9,558 bases of DNA from Xanthobacteraceae bacterium (GCA_030036975.1 JASHSE010000175.1:1-9558), one strand, 5' to 3'. Positions 1-7,701 are shown, counted from the first letter of the stretch. Made by a program: numbers and translations. Notes: generated by a model from the sequence alone, not told the origin.

Positions 1-797
1 GCATAATCGGCGCGTTCCAGCCACGCTCGCAGCGCGTCACCGTCGACTTTGAACGCCTCGATAAACAGAATCGGGCGGCTGCTGGCGACGCAGTTGCCGG
101 CGCCCGCCAATACGTCGAGCTCCATGCCTTCGACGTCGATCTTGATCAGATCGACGCGCGGAAAGTTGTACGAATCGAGCGCCGTGGTTGGAACGGCGAC
201 CATCTTGTCTTCGGAATAGTCGATGACCTGGCCGATGAACTCCGTGCCAGGGCGTTGTTTCAGTTCCAAACTGCCGAAGCTTGCCGGTGCAAAATAATCG
301 GGCGTCGGCATCTTCATCGTGCCGAGCTGACTTGCGACCGCAGCTTGGACGGCGCGCGCATTGAAGCAATTGTTGATGGCAATGTTGCCGGCGAGCGCGT
401 AGTAGAGCCGCTCCTGCGCCTCGAAGGCCAGGACCGTGCCCCAGCCGCTCATGTGCTTGGCCCATTCGACCGTGAAGACACCGATATTGGCACCGCAATC
501 GACCGCGATCGCGCCGTCGCCGTAATGCTGCCGTCGCAGGTCGAGGAGCTTCAGGGTCAGATCGACCTCGCCGGGATCATAGCAGCTGGCCTCGAACAGC
601 TGATAGCCTAGCCCGTATGCGGTGGCTTGATCGACGATGTGCTGATCGAAACGGTTGACGATCAGCGTGCCGTGATCGGTCGCCACGGTGACGAATGCGA
701 TCTTGCGCGGCGGATTATCCAGCATCACCGAACCATAGCCGATTCGCGCCGCCAAAGGCCCGGCGGCGGTCCGGCCGTTTGCAATGCCCGCCCGCAT
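1..797 (-). CDS. FkbM family methyltransferase (3' end beyond left edge)
   Basis: This is a predicted SAM-dependent methyltransferase of the FkbM family, which usually O-methylates sugars, lipids or natural products; the substrate cannot be told here. The frame is open from 797 to base 1 (265 codons). The SAM-binding motif I reads AVDCGANIGVFTVEWA (about 497-544). The family signature LIKIDVEGMEL lies near 116-150, followed by RPILFIEAF at about 46-72. The family is usually about 230-280 residues, so only the last residues should be missing. The start is uncertain. ATG at 797 gives the longest plausible protein, but an internal ATG at 725 (MLDNPPRK) begins closer to where similarity is likely to start. 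Neither has a strong Shine-Dalgarno sequence. It lies downstream of the cupin gene on the same strand, separated by a long hairpin (822-879) that may uncouple them. The family call is firm; the role is unknown. Confidence 0.9.
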   Translation of the reverse strand, partial: MRAGIANGRTAAGPLAARIGYGSVMLDNPPRKIAFVTVATDHGTLIVNRFDQHIVDQATAYGLGYQLFEASCYDPGEVDLTLKLLDLRRQHYGDGAIAVDCGANIGVFTVEWAKHMSGWGTVLAFEAQERLYYALAGNIAINNCFNARAVQAAVASQLGTMKMPTPDYFAPASFGSLELKQRPGTEFIGQVIDYSEDKMVAVPTTALDSYNFPRVDLIKIDVEGMELDVLAGAGNCVASSRPILFIEAFKVDGDALRAWLERADY

Positions 798-821
798 CAA
801 ACGCGCTCGACCATCTCCGCC

Positions 822-879
822 TGGGCAAAATCGCGCGCGCCGCGCCCGCGGCCCACGACGCATCACGCGATTTTGCCCA
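822..879. repeat. Perfect 14-bp inverted repeat between cupin and FkbM genes
   Basis: TGGGCAAAATCGCG (822-835) is an exact reverse complement of CGCGATTTTGCCCA (866-879), with a 30-nt GC-rich loop. It starts 9 nt beyond the cupin stop codon (888-890, minus strand). Its position fits a transcription terminator for the cupin gene, but no T-run follows the stem on the minus strand. A dispersed repeat or mRNA 3'-end protecting hairpin is equally possible. Confidence 0.6.
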
Positions 880-887
880 TCCTGCCT

Positions 888-1472
888 TTATGGCTCTTTC
901 GAATCCATCAGCACGAAGATGATCCGGCACGGCTCCTTGCCATGATTGATCCAGGCGTGATTGGTCGCCTGTTGTACCACCACGTCGCCGGCCTTCAGGT
1001 GCACGGTCTTGTCGTCGAGCATCATGTCGATTTCGCCGGACATGATGATGGCATAATCCACCGTCCGGGTGCGATGCATCAGCGGATGACTGACCAGTAC
1101 GCCGCGCGTCGGCGCATCGGCGCCGACGATGTTCATCATCAAATTCTTCGGCAACTTCGCCTCGGTCGCCGCGTCGAGCGGCGGAATCACCACGACGCGG
1201 AGCACCGTGCCGTTATCCGGCGGGGCGATTCCCATGTCCTGCGGGGCGGCGTCTTTGCTGAACGAAAATCCGGTGGGCGCCGAATTCGTGGTCCACAGCA
1301 CGGCGCTGGCGTTTCCCGACTTGCTGACGGTCAAGGTCTGGACCTGGTCGATGAGCGTCGTCGAGCGATTGTTGGCATCGAGCGTCGTCACCACGCGGTG
1401 GATTTCGCTGGCCTGCGCGCCCGAAGCGATCGTCAGGACCATCGCGAGCGACCACAAAGTTCCGTGCGGCAT
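888..1472 (-). CDS. Secreted cupin-domain protein
   Basis: This 194-residue protein has a C-terminal single cupin (Cupin_2-like) barrel and an N-terminal signal peptide. The ATG at 1472 is chosen over an in-frame ATG at 1508 because AAGGGGAG lies just before it and because the product then begins with a classical signal sequence: a hydrophobic stretch at residues 5-17 and an Ala-Gln-Ala cleavage site at 19-21. Cupin motif 1 spans about residues 124-146, with H129, H133 and D139, ending in IIMSGE. Motif 2 is GDVVVQQATNHAWIN (162-176), with H172 and N176. Some of these residues would be expected to bind a metal. Residues about 22-115 are not recognised. Relatives include both dioxygenase-like enzymes and non-enzymatic small-molecule binders, so the function is open. 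Export to the periplasm is inferred from the leader. parE lies 144 bp upstream; no convincing promoter was seen in that gap. Confidence 0.85.
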   Translation of the reverse strand: MPHGTLWSLAMVLTIASGAQASEIHRVVTTLDANNRSTTLIDQVQTLTVSKSGNASAVLWTTNSAPTGFSFSKDAAPQDMGIAPPDNGTVLRVVVIPPLDAATEAKLPKNLMMNIVGADAPTRGVLVSHPLMHRTRTVDYAIIMSGEIDMMLDDKTVHLKAGDVVVQQATNHAWINHGKEPCRIIFVLMDSKEP

Positions 1473-1616
1473 GAGGCTCCCCTTTTTTGGCTGCGATGCA
1501 GCTTTCAAGTGCCGGCAATGTGGCGAGTTTCGAGGTTGGCAGCAAGTTGTGGCAAGCCCCTGCCGCGGGCGCCGAGGCTGCGACAGGGCGGGGACGCCTG
1601 AGGCATGATCTATCGG

Positions 1617-1943
1617 TCAACGGCGCTGGCTCGTTGCGCGCCGTTTTCTCAATGCTCGTTTGATGTCGCGGCCGCCGTACAAAATACGATCCATGACGAC
1701 GTTTTCCGCGTCGACGTGAAAGGCGATTGTTATTCTGCGTTCGAATCCTACGATGCACAAACCGGGTCGTAAATCATCGCGCTTTGTGCCGCGTTCAGCA
1801 GAAAATTTGAACCCGGCACAATAAGCCTCGATCCTAGTGAGGTAACGAAAGGCGAGCGATGGCCCCGACTGCTTTGCAATGTAATCGTACAGCTCGAAAA
1901 GGTCGGCAGCAGCTTCCGGAGAGAAGATGACCCTATGCGCCAC
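1617..1943 (-). CDS. parE: ParE/RelE-superfamily toxin
   Basis: This is a 108-residue toxin of the ParE/RelE fold. Family members poison DNA gyrase (ParE type) or cleave mRNA on the ribosome (RelE type). The pairing with a ParD-type antitoxin and residues such as FSPEAAADLFELYDYIA near the N-terminus favour ParE. The C-terminal half has the usual pattern: LCIVGFERR, then VVMDRILYGGRDI. The GTG at 1943 is preferred to the upstream ATG at 1985. From the GTG the protein starts directly with the family's conserved first strand (AHRVIFSP), has the usual length, and is preceded by AAGG and GGAA. It overlaps the end of parD by 11 nt, which implies translational coupling. The basic tail (RALRKRRATSQRR) is typical of such toxins. 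The frame is intact, so the toxin is probably functional; its target is an inference from the family. Confidence 0.85.
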   Translation of the reverse strand: MAHRVIFSPEAAADLFELYDYIAKQSGPSLAFRYLTRIEAYCAGFKFSAERGTKRDDLRPGLCIVGFERRITIAFHVDAENVVMDRILYGGRDIKRALRKRRATSQRR

Positions 1944-2223
1944 GTTTCCGCGCCTTGGATCGTGCGGAATGGCGGGCACGAACATCGGCGAAGACCTTCT
2001 CGGCCGGAATTCCGCGCTTAGGATCGGCCTTCATGGCATCGTAGACTGGTACGACCTCCGATTTGAGCCAATGCTCGATCGCCGCGTCACGCTCCTGGAG
2101 CGCGCGCAGACCGGCGCGAACGACTTCGCTTGCTGAGGCGTAGGTCCCGGCACGAACCTGTGCGTCGATGAATTTCGCCTGTCGCGGCGGTAGGCTGAAA
2201 GTTCGCTTTTGTGCGGTGCGCAT
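1933..2223 (-). CDS. parD: ParD-type ribbon-helix-helix antitoxin
   Basis: This 96-residue antitoxin has an N-terminal ribbon-helix-helix DNA-binding domain (about residues 6-45: RTFSLPP strand, then QAKFIDAQVRAGTYASASEVVRAGL in pieces). A longer, charged C-terminal tail (about 60-96, rich in K and R) is expected to wrap the ParE toxin. The sequence type is that of the Caulobacter-like ParD family (TYASASEVVRAGLRAL). ATG at 2223 has GGAG 6 nt upstream. A promoter with an inverted repeat over its -10 box lies immediately upstream (2242-2273), the standard arrangement for autorepression by ParD or the ParD-ParE complex. The coding region ends in TAG at 1933-1935, inside the start of parE. The pair begins 55 bp after the recG stop, so some readthrough from recG is possible. 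Confidence 0.88.
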   Translation of the reverse strand: MRTAQKRTFSLPPRQAKFIDAQVRAGTYASASEVVRAGLRALQERDAAIEHWLKSEVVPVYDAMKADPKRGIPAEKVFADVRARHSARSKARKRGA

Positions 2224-2241
2224 CGTTAACTCCGTTCGCCG

Positions 2242-2260
2242 GGTATGATAAAGTCATACC
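2242..2260. promoter_or_regulatory. Predicted ParD operator (inverted repeat)
   Basis: GGTATGA (2242-2248) and TCATACC (2254-2260) form a perfect 7-bp inverted repeat with a 5-nt spacer. It is 19 bp upstream of the parD start and covers the predicted -10 box. Ribbon-helix-helix antitoxins generally bind such short palindromes and repress their own operon. Binding by this ParD is inferred. Confidence 0.6.
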
Positions 2261-2273
2261 GGACAAATCGCAA
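2245..2273 (-). promoter_or_regulatory. Predicted sigma70-type promoter of parDE
   Basis: Read on the minus strand, a -35-like TTGCGA (2273-2268) and a -10-like TATCAT (2250-2245) are separated by exactly 17 nt. Transcription would start about 10 nt before the parD ATG at 2223. The -35 box lies 5 nt past the recG stop codon, so the toxin-antitoxin unit has a compact promoter of its own. The -10 box lies inside the inverted repeat. Confidence 0.55.
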
Positions 2274-2277
2274 CCGG

Positions 2278-4392
2278 CTATCCCGCCGCCAACAGCCGGA
2301 TCGCCTCGTCGCGGGCGAACAGATAGAGCAGATGGCGCAGCGCCTCGCCGCGCGGCGAGGTGAGCTTCGGATCGCGCGACAGCACCAAAGCGGCGTCGTC
2401 GCGCGCGGCGGTGAGGAGTGTGGCGTGCAGTTCGATGCGGGCGACGCGGAAGCCGGGCGCGCCGCTCTGCCGCGTGCCGAGTACGTCGCCTTCGCCGCGC
2501 AGCTTGAGATCCTCCTCGGCGATGCGGAAGCCGTCGTCGGTCTCGCGCATGATGGCAAGGCGCGCCTTGGTGGTGTCGCCGAGCGGCCCTTTGTACAACA
2601 AGAGGCACGTCGAACGCTCGGCGCCGCGGCCGATGCGGCCGCGCAGCTGGTGCAGTTGGGCAAGGCCGAAACGCTCGGCATGCTCGATCACCATGACGCT
2701 CGCCTCCGGCACGTCGACGCCGACTTCGATGACCGTGGTGGCCACAAGCAAGCGCGTGTCGCCGGCGGCAAAGCGCGCCATGGCGCCGTCCTTGTCGGGG
2801 CCGCGCATACGGCCGTGCACGAGATCGACGCTGGCGCCGAAGCGGCGCTTGAGCTCGGCGTAGCGTTCCTCGGCGGCGGCGAGATCGACGCTTTCGGATT
2901 CTTCGACCAGCGGGCACACCCAATAGACGCGGCGGCCCTCTTTGAGCGCGCGCGCCACCGCGGCGATCACTTCGTCGAGACGGTCCAGCGGAATGGTGCG
3001 GGTGTCGACCTTTTGCCGGCCGGCCGGCTTTTCACGCAACGCCGAAACGTCCATGTCGCCGAAATAGGTGAGCACCAAGGTGCGCGGGATCGGCGTTGCG
3101 GTCAACACCAGAAGATCGACCGCCTCGCCCTTGCGGGCGAGCGCGAGCCGTTGGTGCACGCCGAAGCGGTGCTGCTCGTCGACGATGGCGAGCGCCAGAT
3201 CGCGGAACGCGACCTCGTCCTGGAACAGCGCATGAGTGCCGACTAACAGATCGATCTCGCCCGCGGCGAGCGCCGTCAAAATGCCGGCGCGCTCGCGGCC
3301 GCGCTCCCGGCCGGTCAGGACGGCGACGCGGATGCCGACCGCTGCGGCGAGCGGCGCGATGGTCGAAAGATGCTGGCGCGCCAAAATTTCGGTCGGCGCC
3401 ATCAAGGCCGCCTGCCGGGCGGCCTCGATGACGTGCGCGGCGGCGAGCAGCGCCACCACGGTCTTGCCGGAGCCGACGTCGCCTTGCAGGAGCCGCAGCA
3501 TGCGTTGCGGCCGCGCCAGATCGGCGACAATGTCGGCGACGGCGTGCTGCTGCGAGGCCGTCAGCGCGTAGGGCAGGGCGGCGACGATACGCGCGCGCAA
3601 GCGCCCCGCCGCGTTGCTGCCGCGGCCGCCCCGGCTGCGCTGTTGCGCACGCAACAGCGCCAGCGCGAGCTGACCTGCGAGCAATTCGTCATAAGCGAGT
3701 CGCGACCACGGCGCGCTGTCCGAGTTGATGTCTGCCGGTTCTTGCGGCCGATGGATTCGCTCCAGCGCCTCGGCGAAGCCGGCAAAACCGTTGCGCTTAA
3801 GCCAAGTCGCGTCCTGCCACTCCGGCAGATTCTTCGGCACGCGCTCGAGCGCAAGCGCAATCGCCTTGCGTAGCTGGTTGGGATGCAAACCCTCGGTGAG
3901 CGGATAGACCGGATCGATCAGCGGCAGCGCGGCCAATCCGGCCTCATCGACCACGCGGTCGGGATGCACCATCTGTAGATGGCCATCGTACAGCGTCGCC
4001 GTGCCCGACACGTAGCGTACTTCGCCTTCGGGAAGGAGCTTTTCCAGATAGTCGCGGCGCGCGTTAAAATAGGTGAGGGTCAGCGTTTGCATACCGTCGC
4101 CAGCATCGCTGGTATCGATGTTGTAGGGCGCGCGCGGCCGATGCGGCGGCGGCGGGCGATGGCCGTCGACCCGCACCGCGACCGTGACCACGGTATCGGG
4201 CTTGACCTCGCTCAGCCGCGGCCGGCTGCGCCGATCGACAAAGCCGGTCGGCAAATGGAGGACGAGATCGATCAGCCGCGGCCGCTCGTCGTCGCGGCCG
4301 AGCACGCGGCCGAACAGCTTTTCCAGCCGCGGCCCGATGCCGGGGAGCGTCGAGACTGGCGCGAACAGCGGATTGAGAGCCGGCGGGCGCAT
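2278..4392 (-). CDS. recG: ATP-dependent DNA helicase RecG
   Basis: RecG is a 704-residue superfamily 2 double-strand DNA translocase that reverses stalled replication forks and drives branch migration of D-loops and Holliday junctions. The N-terminal wedge/OB region spans about residues 1-270 (PGIGPRLEKLFGR near 17-29). The helicase core follows: Walker A GDVGSGKT (304-311), the DEQH box with HRFG (405-411), motif III TATPIPRTL (431-439), motif V TTVIEVGVDVPEA (552-564) and motif VI QLRGRIGRG (582-590). The C-terminal RecG signature is present (DLKLRGEGDVLGTRQSG, about 628-644). Length is normal for the family and all motifs are intact. ATG at 4392 gives the expected N-terminus (MRPPALNPLFAPVSTLPGIG); only a weak AGGG lies upstream. 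A 103-bp palindrome (4406-4508) would lie in its 5' leader. recG is divergent from sdhE-mfd. The TAG stop at 2278-2280 is 5 nt from the parDE -35 box. Confidence 0.98.
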   Translation of the reverse strand: MRPPALNPLFAPVSTLPGIGPRLEKLFGRVLGRDDERPRLIDLVLHLPTGFVDRRSRPRLSEVKPDTVVTVAVRVDGHRPPPPHRPRAPYNIDTSDAGDGMQTLTLTYFNARRDYLEKLLPEGEVRYVSGTATLYDGHLQMVHPDRVVDEAGLAALPLIDPVYPLTEGLHPNQLRKAIALALERVPKNLPEWQDATWLKRNGFAGFAEALERIHRPQEPADINSDSAPWSRLAYDELLAGQLALALLRAQQRSRGGRGSNAAGRLRARIVAALPYALTASQQHAVADIVADLARPQRMLRLLQGDVGSGKTVVALLAAAHVIEAARQAALMAPTEILARQHLSTIAPLAAAVGIRVAVLTGRERGRERAGILTALAAGEIDLLVGTHALFQDEVAFRDLALAIVDEQHRFGVHQRLALARKGEAVDLLVLTATPIPRTLVLTYFGDMDVSALREKPAGRQKVDTRTIPLDRLDEVIAAVARALKEGRRVYWVCPLVEESESVDLAAAEERYAELKRRFGASVDLVHGRMRGPDKDGAMARFAAGDTRLLVATTVIEVGVDVPEASVMVIEHAERFGLAQLHQLRGRIGRGAERSTCLLLYKGPLGDTTKARLAIMRETDDGFRIAEEDLKLRGEGDVLGTRQSGAPGFRVARIELHATLLTAARDDAALVLSRDPKLTSPRGEALRHLLYLFARDEAIRLLAAG

Positions 4393-4405
4393 TGATGACC
4401 CTAGA

Positions 4406-4508
4406 CGTCATTCCGGGGCGCCGCGAAGCGGCGAACCCGGAATCCATAAGCCCGGCGCCTGTGGTTATGGATTCCGGGTTCGCGCCTTCGGCGCGCCCCG
4501 GAATGACG
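4406..4508. repeat. 103-bp palindromic repeat between recG and sdhE
   Basis: Two 44-nt arms (4406-4449 and 4465-4508) form a near-perfect inverted repeat around a 15-nt loop. The ends read CGTCATTCCGGGGCG and CGCCCCGGAATGACG. Each arm also contains its own small hairpin, CCGCGAAGCGG and CGCCTTCGGCG, so the whole could form a branched structure. I recognise it as a common intergenic palindrome of Bradyrhizobium-like genomes. It starts 13 bp upstream of the recG start codon and ends 20 bp before the sdhE -35 box. Confidence 0.85.
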
Positions 4509-4528
4509 AACAAATGGCATAGTCACGG

Positions 4529-4557
4529 CTGACATTGCGCGCCTCGCCCTCTATATA
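4529..4557 (+). promoter_or_regulatory. Predicted promoter of sdhE-mfd
   Basis: A -35-like CTGACA (4529-4534) and a -10-like TATATA (4552-4557) are separated by exactly 17 nt. Transcription would start near 4564, giving a leader of about 55 nt before the sdhE ATG. It is the best sigma70-like match in this divergent gap. mfd has no separate promoter that I can see. Confidence 0.5.
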
Positions 4558-4619
4558 CCGCTGGCCCGGCCGCGTCCGGGCTTTTGGCGTTTGCGGCGCG
4601 ACGAAGAAGACAAGCGGCA

Positions 4620-4907
4620 ATGACCGAACGATCGAGCGATGGATTGGACGAGCGGCGACGCAAGCTTCTGTTCCGCGCCTGGCGCCGCGGCGTGCGCGAG
4701 ATGGACTTGATCGTCGGCCGCTTTGCCGATGCGCATATCGCGGCGCTCGACGCGGGCGGCCTCGACGATTTCGAGCGGCTCATCGAGGTGCCGAATGCCG
4801 ACCTGTACGCCTGGGTCAGCGGCGCGCAGGCGGTGCCGCAAAGCCACGACAGCGCCGTGCTGCGCCAGCTCATCGCGTTCCATAAACACGCCGAGGCGAC
4901 GCGGTGA
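4620..4907 (+). CDS. sdhE: Succinate dehydrogenase assembly factor SdhE (FAD assembly factor)
   Basis: This 95-residue small helical protein belongs to the SdhE/Sdh5/YgfY (DUF339) family. The family promotes covalent attachment of FAD to the SdhA flavoprotein of succinate dehydrogenase in the cytoplasm. The diagnostic RGxxE motif is RGVRE at residues 23-27, within RRKLLFRAWRRGVREMDLI. The downstream pattern FERLIEVPNADLYAWVSG also fits the family, as does the length. ATG at 4620 is preferred to an in-frame ATG at 4584. The upstream start would add only a basic stretch (MAFAARRRRQAA), whereas 4620 is preceded by a purine-rich GAAGAAGACAAG and gives the normal N-terminus. The stop overlaps the mfd start (GTGA, 4904-4907), so the two genes are probably co-transcribed and translationally coupled. 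There is no functional link to Mfd. Confidence 0.93.
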   Translation: MTERSSDGLDERRRKLLFRAWRRGVREMDLIVGRFADAHIAALDAGGLDDFERLIEVPNADLYAWVSGAQAVPQSHDSAVLRQLIAFHKHAEATR

Positions 4908-5773
4908 GCACAGCTTTGATGAAAGGCCGTTCGCCGGCCGAACGCTTCGCGCCGGGCAAGCCGTTGCTCCTCGCCGGCGTTGCCGACGGCGCCGAAGGTT
5001 TGGTCATCGCCGATCTCGCCCGCGCCGTCGCGGCAGGCGCGAAAGCGCCTGCCGTCAGCGCCGCCGTGATCTGCCGCGACGGCTCGCGCATGGCAGCGCT
5101 CGCCGGTGCGCTCGCCTTTTTCGCACCCGACATCGAGGTGCTGGAATTTCCCGCCTGGGACTGCCTGCCCTACGATCGGGTGTCGCCCCATGCCGGCGTG
5201 GTGGCACAACGCATGACGACGCTGGCACGTTTGGCGCGCGTAAAAGGCCGCACGCAGCCGGCCGTGCTGCTCAGCACCGTCAACGCCATCCTGCAGCGCG
5301 TGCCGGCGCGCGAGACCGTGGCGCGGCAATCGCTCGCCGCCGCGCCCGGCAACGTGCTGCCGATGGCCGGCATCACCCAATGGCTCGAGCTCAACGGTTT
5401 CAATCGCGCCTCCACGGTGCGCGAGCCCGGCGATTATGCGGTGCGCGGCGGCATTTTGGACTTGTTTCCGCCCGGCATGGATGAGCCGGTGCGGCTCGAC
5501 TTCTTCGGCGACACCCTGGAATCGATCCGCAGCTTCGATCCGGAGACCCAGCGCACCAATGCCGAGCGACGCGCGCTCGACCTCGTGCCGGTCGCCGAGT
5601 TTCAGCTCACCACCGAGACGATCCGCCTGTTCCGCACCGGCTACGTCGCGGCATTCGGCGCCGCCGGGCCCGACGACGTGCTCTATGAGGCGGTCAGCGA
5701 AGGCCGCCGCCATGCCGGCATGGAGCACTGGCTGCCGCTGTTCCACAAACAAATGGCGACGCTGTTCGATTAT

Positions 5774-5926
5774 CTTTCTTACCCTCCCCTGCAGGGGGAG
5801 GGTCGGACCGCCGTAGGCGGTCCGGAGTGGGGTGACGGCAGCGCCGCGTCTGCTGCGCCGCCGTCACCCCCACCCGGCCGGCTGATACCGGCCGACCTTC
5901 CCCCTCCAGGGGGAGGTGAAGCAAAG
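5774..5926. repeat. Palindromic repeat element inserted in frame inside mfd
   Basis: Five nested hairpins are arranged symmetrically: ACCCTCCCC/GGGGAGGGT (5781-5803), CGGACCGCC/GGCGGTCCG (5804-5824), a central GTGGGGTGACGGC/GCCGTCACCCCCAC (5827-5873), CGGCCGG/CCGGCCG (5875-5894), and a TCCCCCT/AGGGGGA stem (5895-5917). The outer hairpins also pair with each other, and the ends (CTTTCTTACC and GGTGAAGCAAAG) are imperfect inverted repeats. The element type is familiar from intergenic regions of Rhizobiales. Here it lies inside the coding region, has no stop in the mfd frame, and encodes a Gly/Pro/Ala-rich segment (SYPPLQGEG to ADLPPPGGG, about residues 292-336). This segment is absent from the corresponding short loop of E. 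coli Mfd as I recall it. The exact borders are uncertain by a few bases. Confidence 0.85.
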
Positions 5927-7687
5927 ACAGCGACGCCCATCATCCTCGAACCTTTAACCGAAGAAGCCGCGCACGAGCGGCTTTCGCAAATCGCGGACTA
6001 TTTTGAAGCGCGGCGCGCAGCGCTCGATCGCGACGATGGCGGCGTCCCATACAAGGCGCTGCCGCCGGACCGGCTCTATCTCGCCGAAGCCGAGTGGCGG
6101 GCGCGCCTTGACGGCGCGGCGCTGGCGCGGCTGTCGCCCTTCCTGCCACAGGACGGCGCCGCCGACGCCATCGATATCGCCGCGCACGCCGGACACAACT
6201 TCGCCGCCGAACGCAGCGAGCCCGGCAGCAACGTCTTCGAAGCCGTGACCAGGCACGTGCAGGCGCTGCAAGCCGCCGGCAAACGCGCGACGCTCGCGCT
6301 GTGGAGCGACGGCTCGCGCGAACGCATGGCGCACGTTCTCGCCGAACACGGCCTGCACAACCTCGCGCCGGTCGCGTCGTGGCCGCAGGCTTTGGCGCTG
6401 CCGCGCCCGCAAGTGGCGCTCGCCGTGCTCGGCATCGAGACCGGGTTCGAAACCGCCGACGTTGCGGTGATCAGCGAGCAGGACATTTTGGGCGAGCGCC
6501 TCGTTCGCCCGCGCCGCCAGAGCAAACGCGCCGAAAATTTCATCGCCGAGGTGACGAGCCTTGCCGCCGGCGATCTCGTCGTCCACGTCGATCACGGCAT
6601 CGGCCGCTTCTCCGGCCTGCGCACCATCGAGGCCGCTGGCGCGCCGCACGATTGTCTCGAAATCCACTATCAGGCCGGCGACAAGCTCTACCTGCCGGTC
6701 GAGAACATCGAGCTGCTGTCGCGCTACGGCTCCGAAGGCACCAACGTCGAGCTCGACCGGCTCGGCGGCGCGGCCTGGCAGGCGCGCAAGGCGCGCATGA
6801 AGAACCGCATCCGCGAGATCGCGGGCGAGCTGATAAAAGTCGCCGCCGAGCGGCAATTGCGCGAGGCGCCGCGGCTTGCCGTCGACGCCGGCCTCTACGA
6901 CGAGTTCTCCGCCGGCTTCCCCTACGAGGAGACCGACGATCAGGACGCCGCCCTCGCCGCCGTGCTCAGCGATTTGTCGGCCGGCCGGCCGATGGACCGC
7001 CTGATCTGCGGCGACGTCGGCTTCGGCAAGACCGAGATCGCGCTGCGCGCCGCCTTCATCGCGGCGATGAACGGCAAGCAGGTCGCGGTCGTGGTGCCGA
7101 CCACGTTGCTGTCGCGCCAGCATTTCAAGACCTTTTCCGACCGGCTGCGCGGCTACCCGCTGCAAATCGCGCAGGCCTCGCGCCTGGTTGCGCCGGCCGA
7201 TCTCGCCAAGACCAGAAAAGGCCTCGCCGACGGCACCCTCGACATCGTCATCGGCACCCATGCGCTTCTCGGCAAGACCATCGCGTTCAAGGATCTCGGC
7301 CTGATCGTCGTCGACGAGGAGCAGCATTTCGGCGTCGCGCACAAGGAGAAGCTGAAAAAGCTGCGCGCCGAGGTGCACGTGCTGACGCTGACCGCGACGC
7401 CGATCCCGCGCACCTTGCAGCTCGCGCTCTCCGGCGTGCGCGACATGTCGATCATCGCCACGCCGCCGGTCGATCGGCTGGCCGTGCGCACCTTCGTGGC
7501 GCCGTTCGATCCGGTGGTGGTGCGCGAGACGCTGCTGCGCGAGCGCTACCGCGGCGGCCAGGCGTTTTACGTCTGCCCGCGCATCGAGGACCTTGCCGAG
7601 ACCAAGGCGTTTCTCGACGCCAGCGTGCCGGAGGTGCGCGTCGCCGTCGCCCACGGCCAGATGCCGGCGGGCGCGCTCGAAGACGTC

Positions 7688-7701
7688 ATGGCGCGTACTA
7701 C
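7688..7701 (+). other. Frameshift point in mfd
   Basis: Between the conserved Met codon ATG (7688-7690) and the Tyr codons TAC TAC (7696-7701) there are five bases (GCGCG) where two codons are expected. GCG GCG would restore the protein as VMAAYYDGKF and match family spacing, as in E. coli VMNDFHHQRF. There is no slippery heptamer, so programmed shifting is unlikely. The alternating GC run is a plausible place for a base-calling or real one-base deletion. Confidence 0.85.

Noticed and set aside
627..1601. Plus-strand open frame of 324 codons across the FkbM and cupin genes
   Set aside because: It is antisense to two supported genes, is Arg/His-rich in composition, and shows no domain.
1473..1616. 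Promoter or small gene between parE and the cupin gene
   Set aside because: No -35/-10 pair with acceptable spacing and no short frame with a ribosome binding site was seen, apart from the cupin Shine-Dalgarno sequence.
1944..1985. ATG at 1985 as the parE start
   Set aside because: It would add 14 residues unlike the family and overlap parD by 53 nt. The GTG at 1943 gives the normal N-terminus and length.
2245..3246. Plus-strand open frame antisense to recG (333 codons)
   Set aside because: It is a shadow of the RecG helicase core, which keeps all its motifs on the minus strand.
5781..5917. CRISPR-like or terminator array inside mfd
   Set aside because: The hairpins differ in sequence and are nested symmetrically, not regularly spaced direct repeats. 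They lie in an open coding frame, so a palindromic repeat element fits better.
5954..7654. Long minus-strand open frame (566 codons) inside mfd
   Set aside because: It lies wholly antisense to conserved Mfd domains and has no motifs of its own. Such frames are common opposite GC-rich genes.
7688..7701. Programmed ribosomal frameshift in mfd
   Set aside because: A -1 shift would restore the protein, but there is no slippery heptamer and no obvious stimulatory structure, and Mfd is not known to use recoding. Base loss or sequencing error is simpler.
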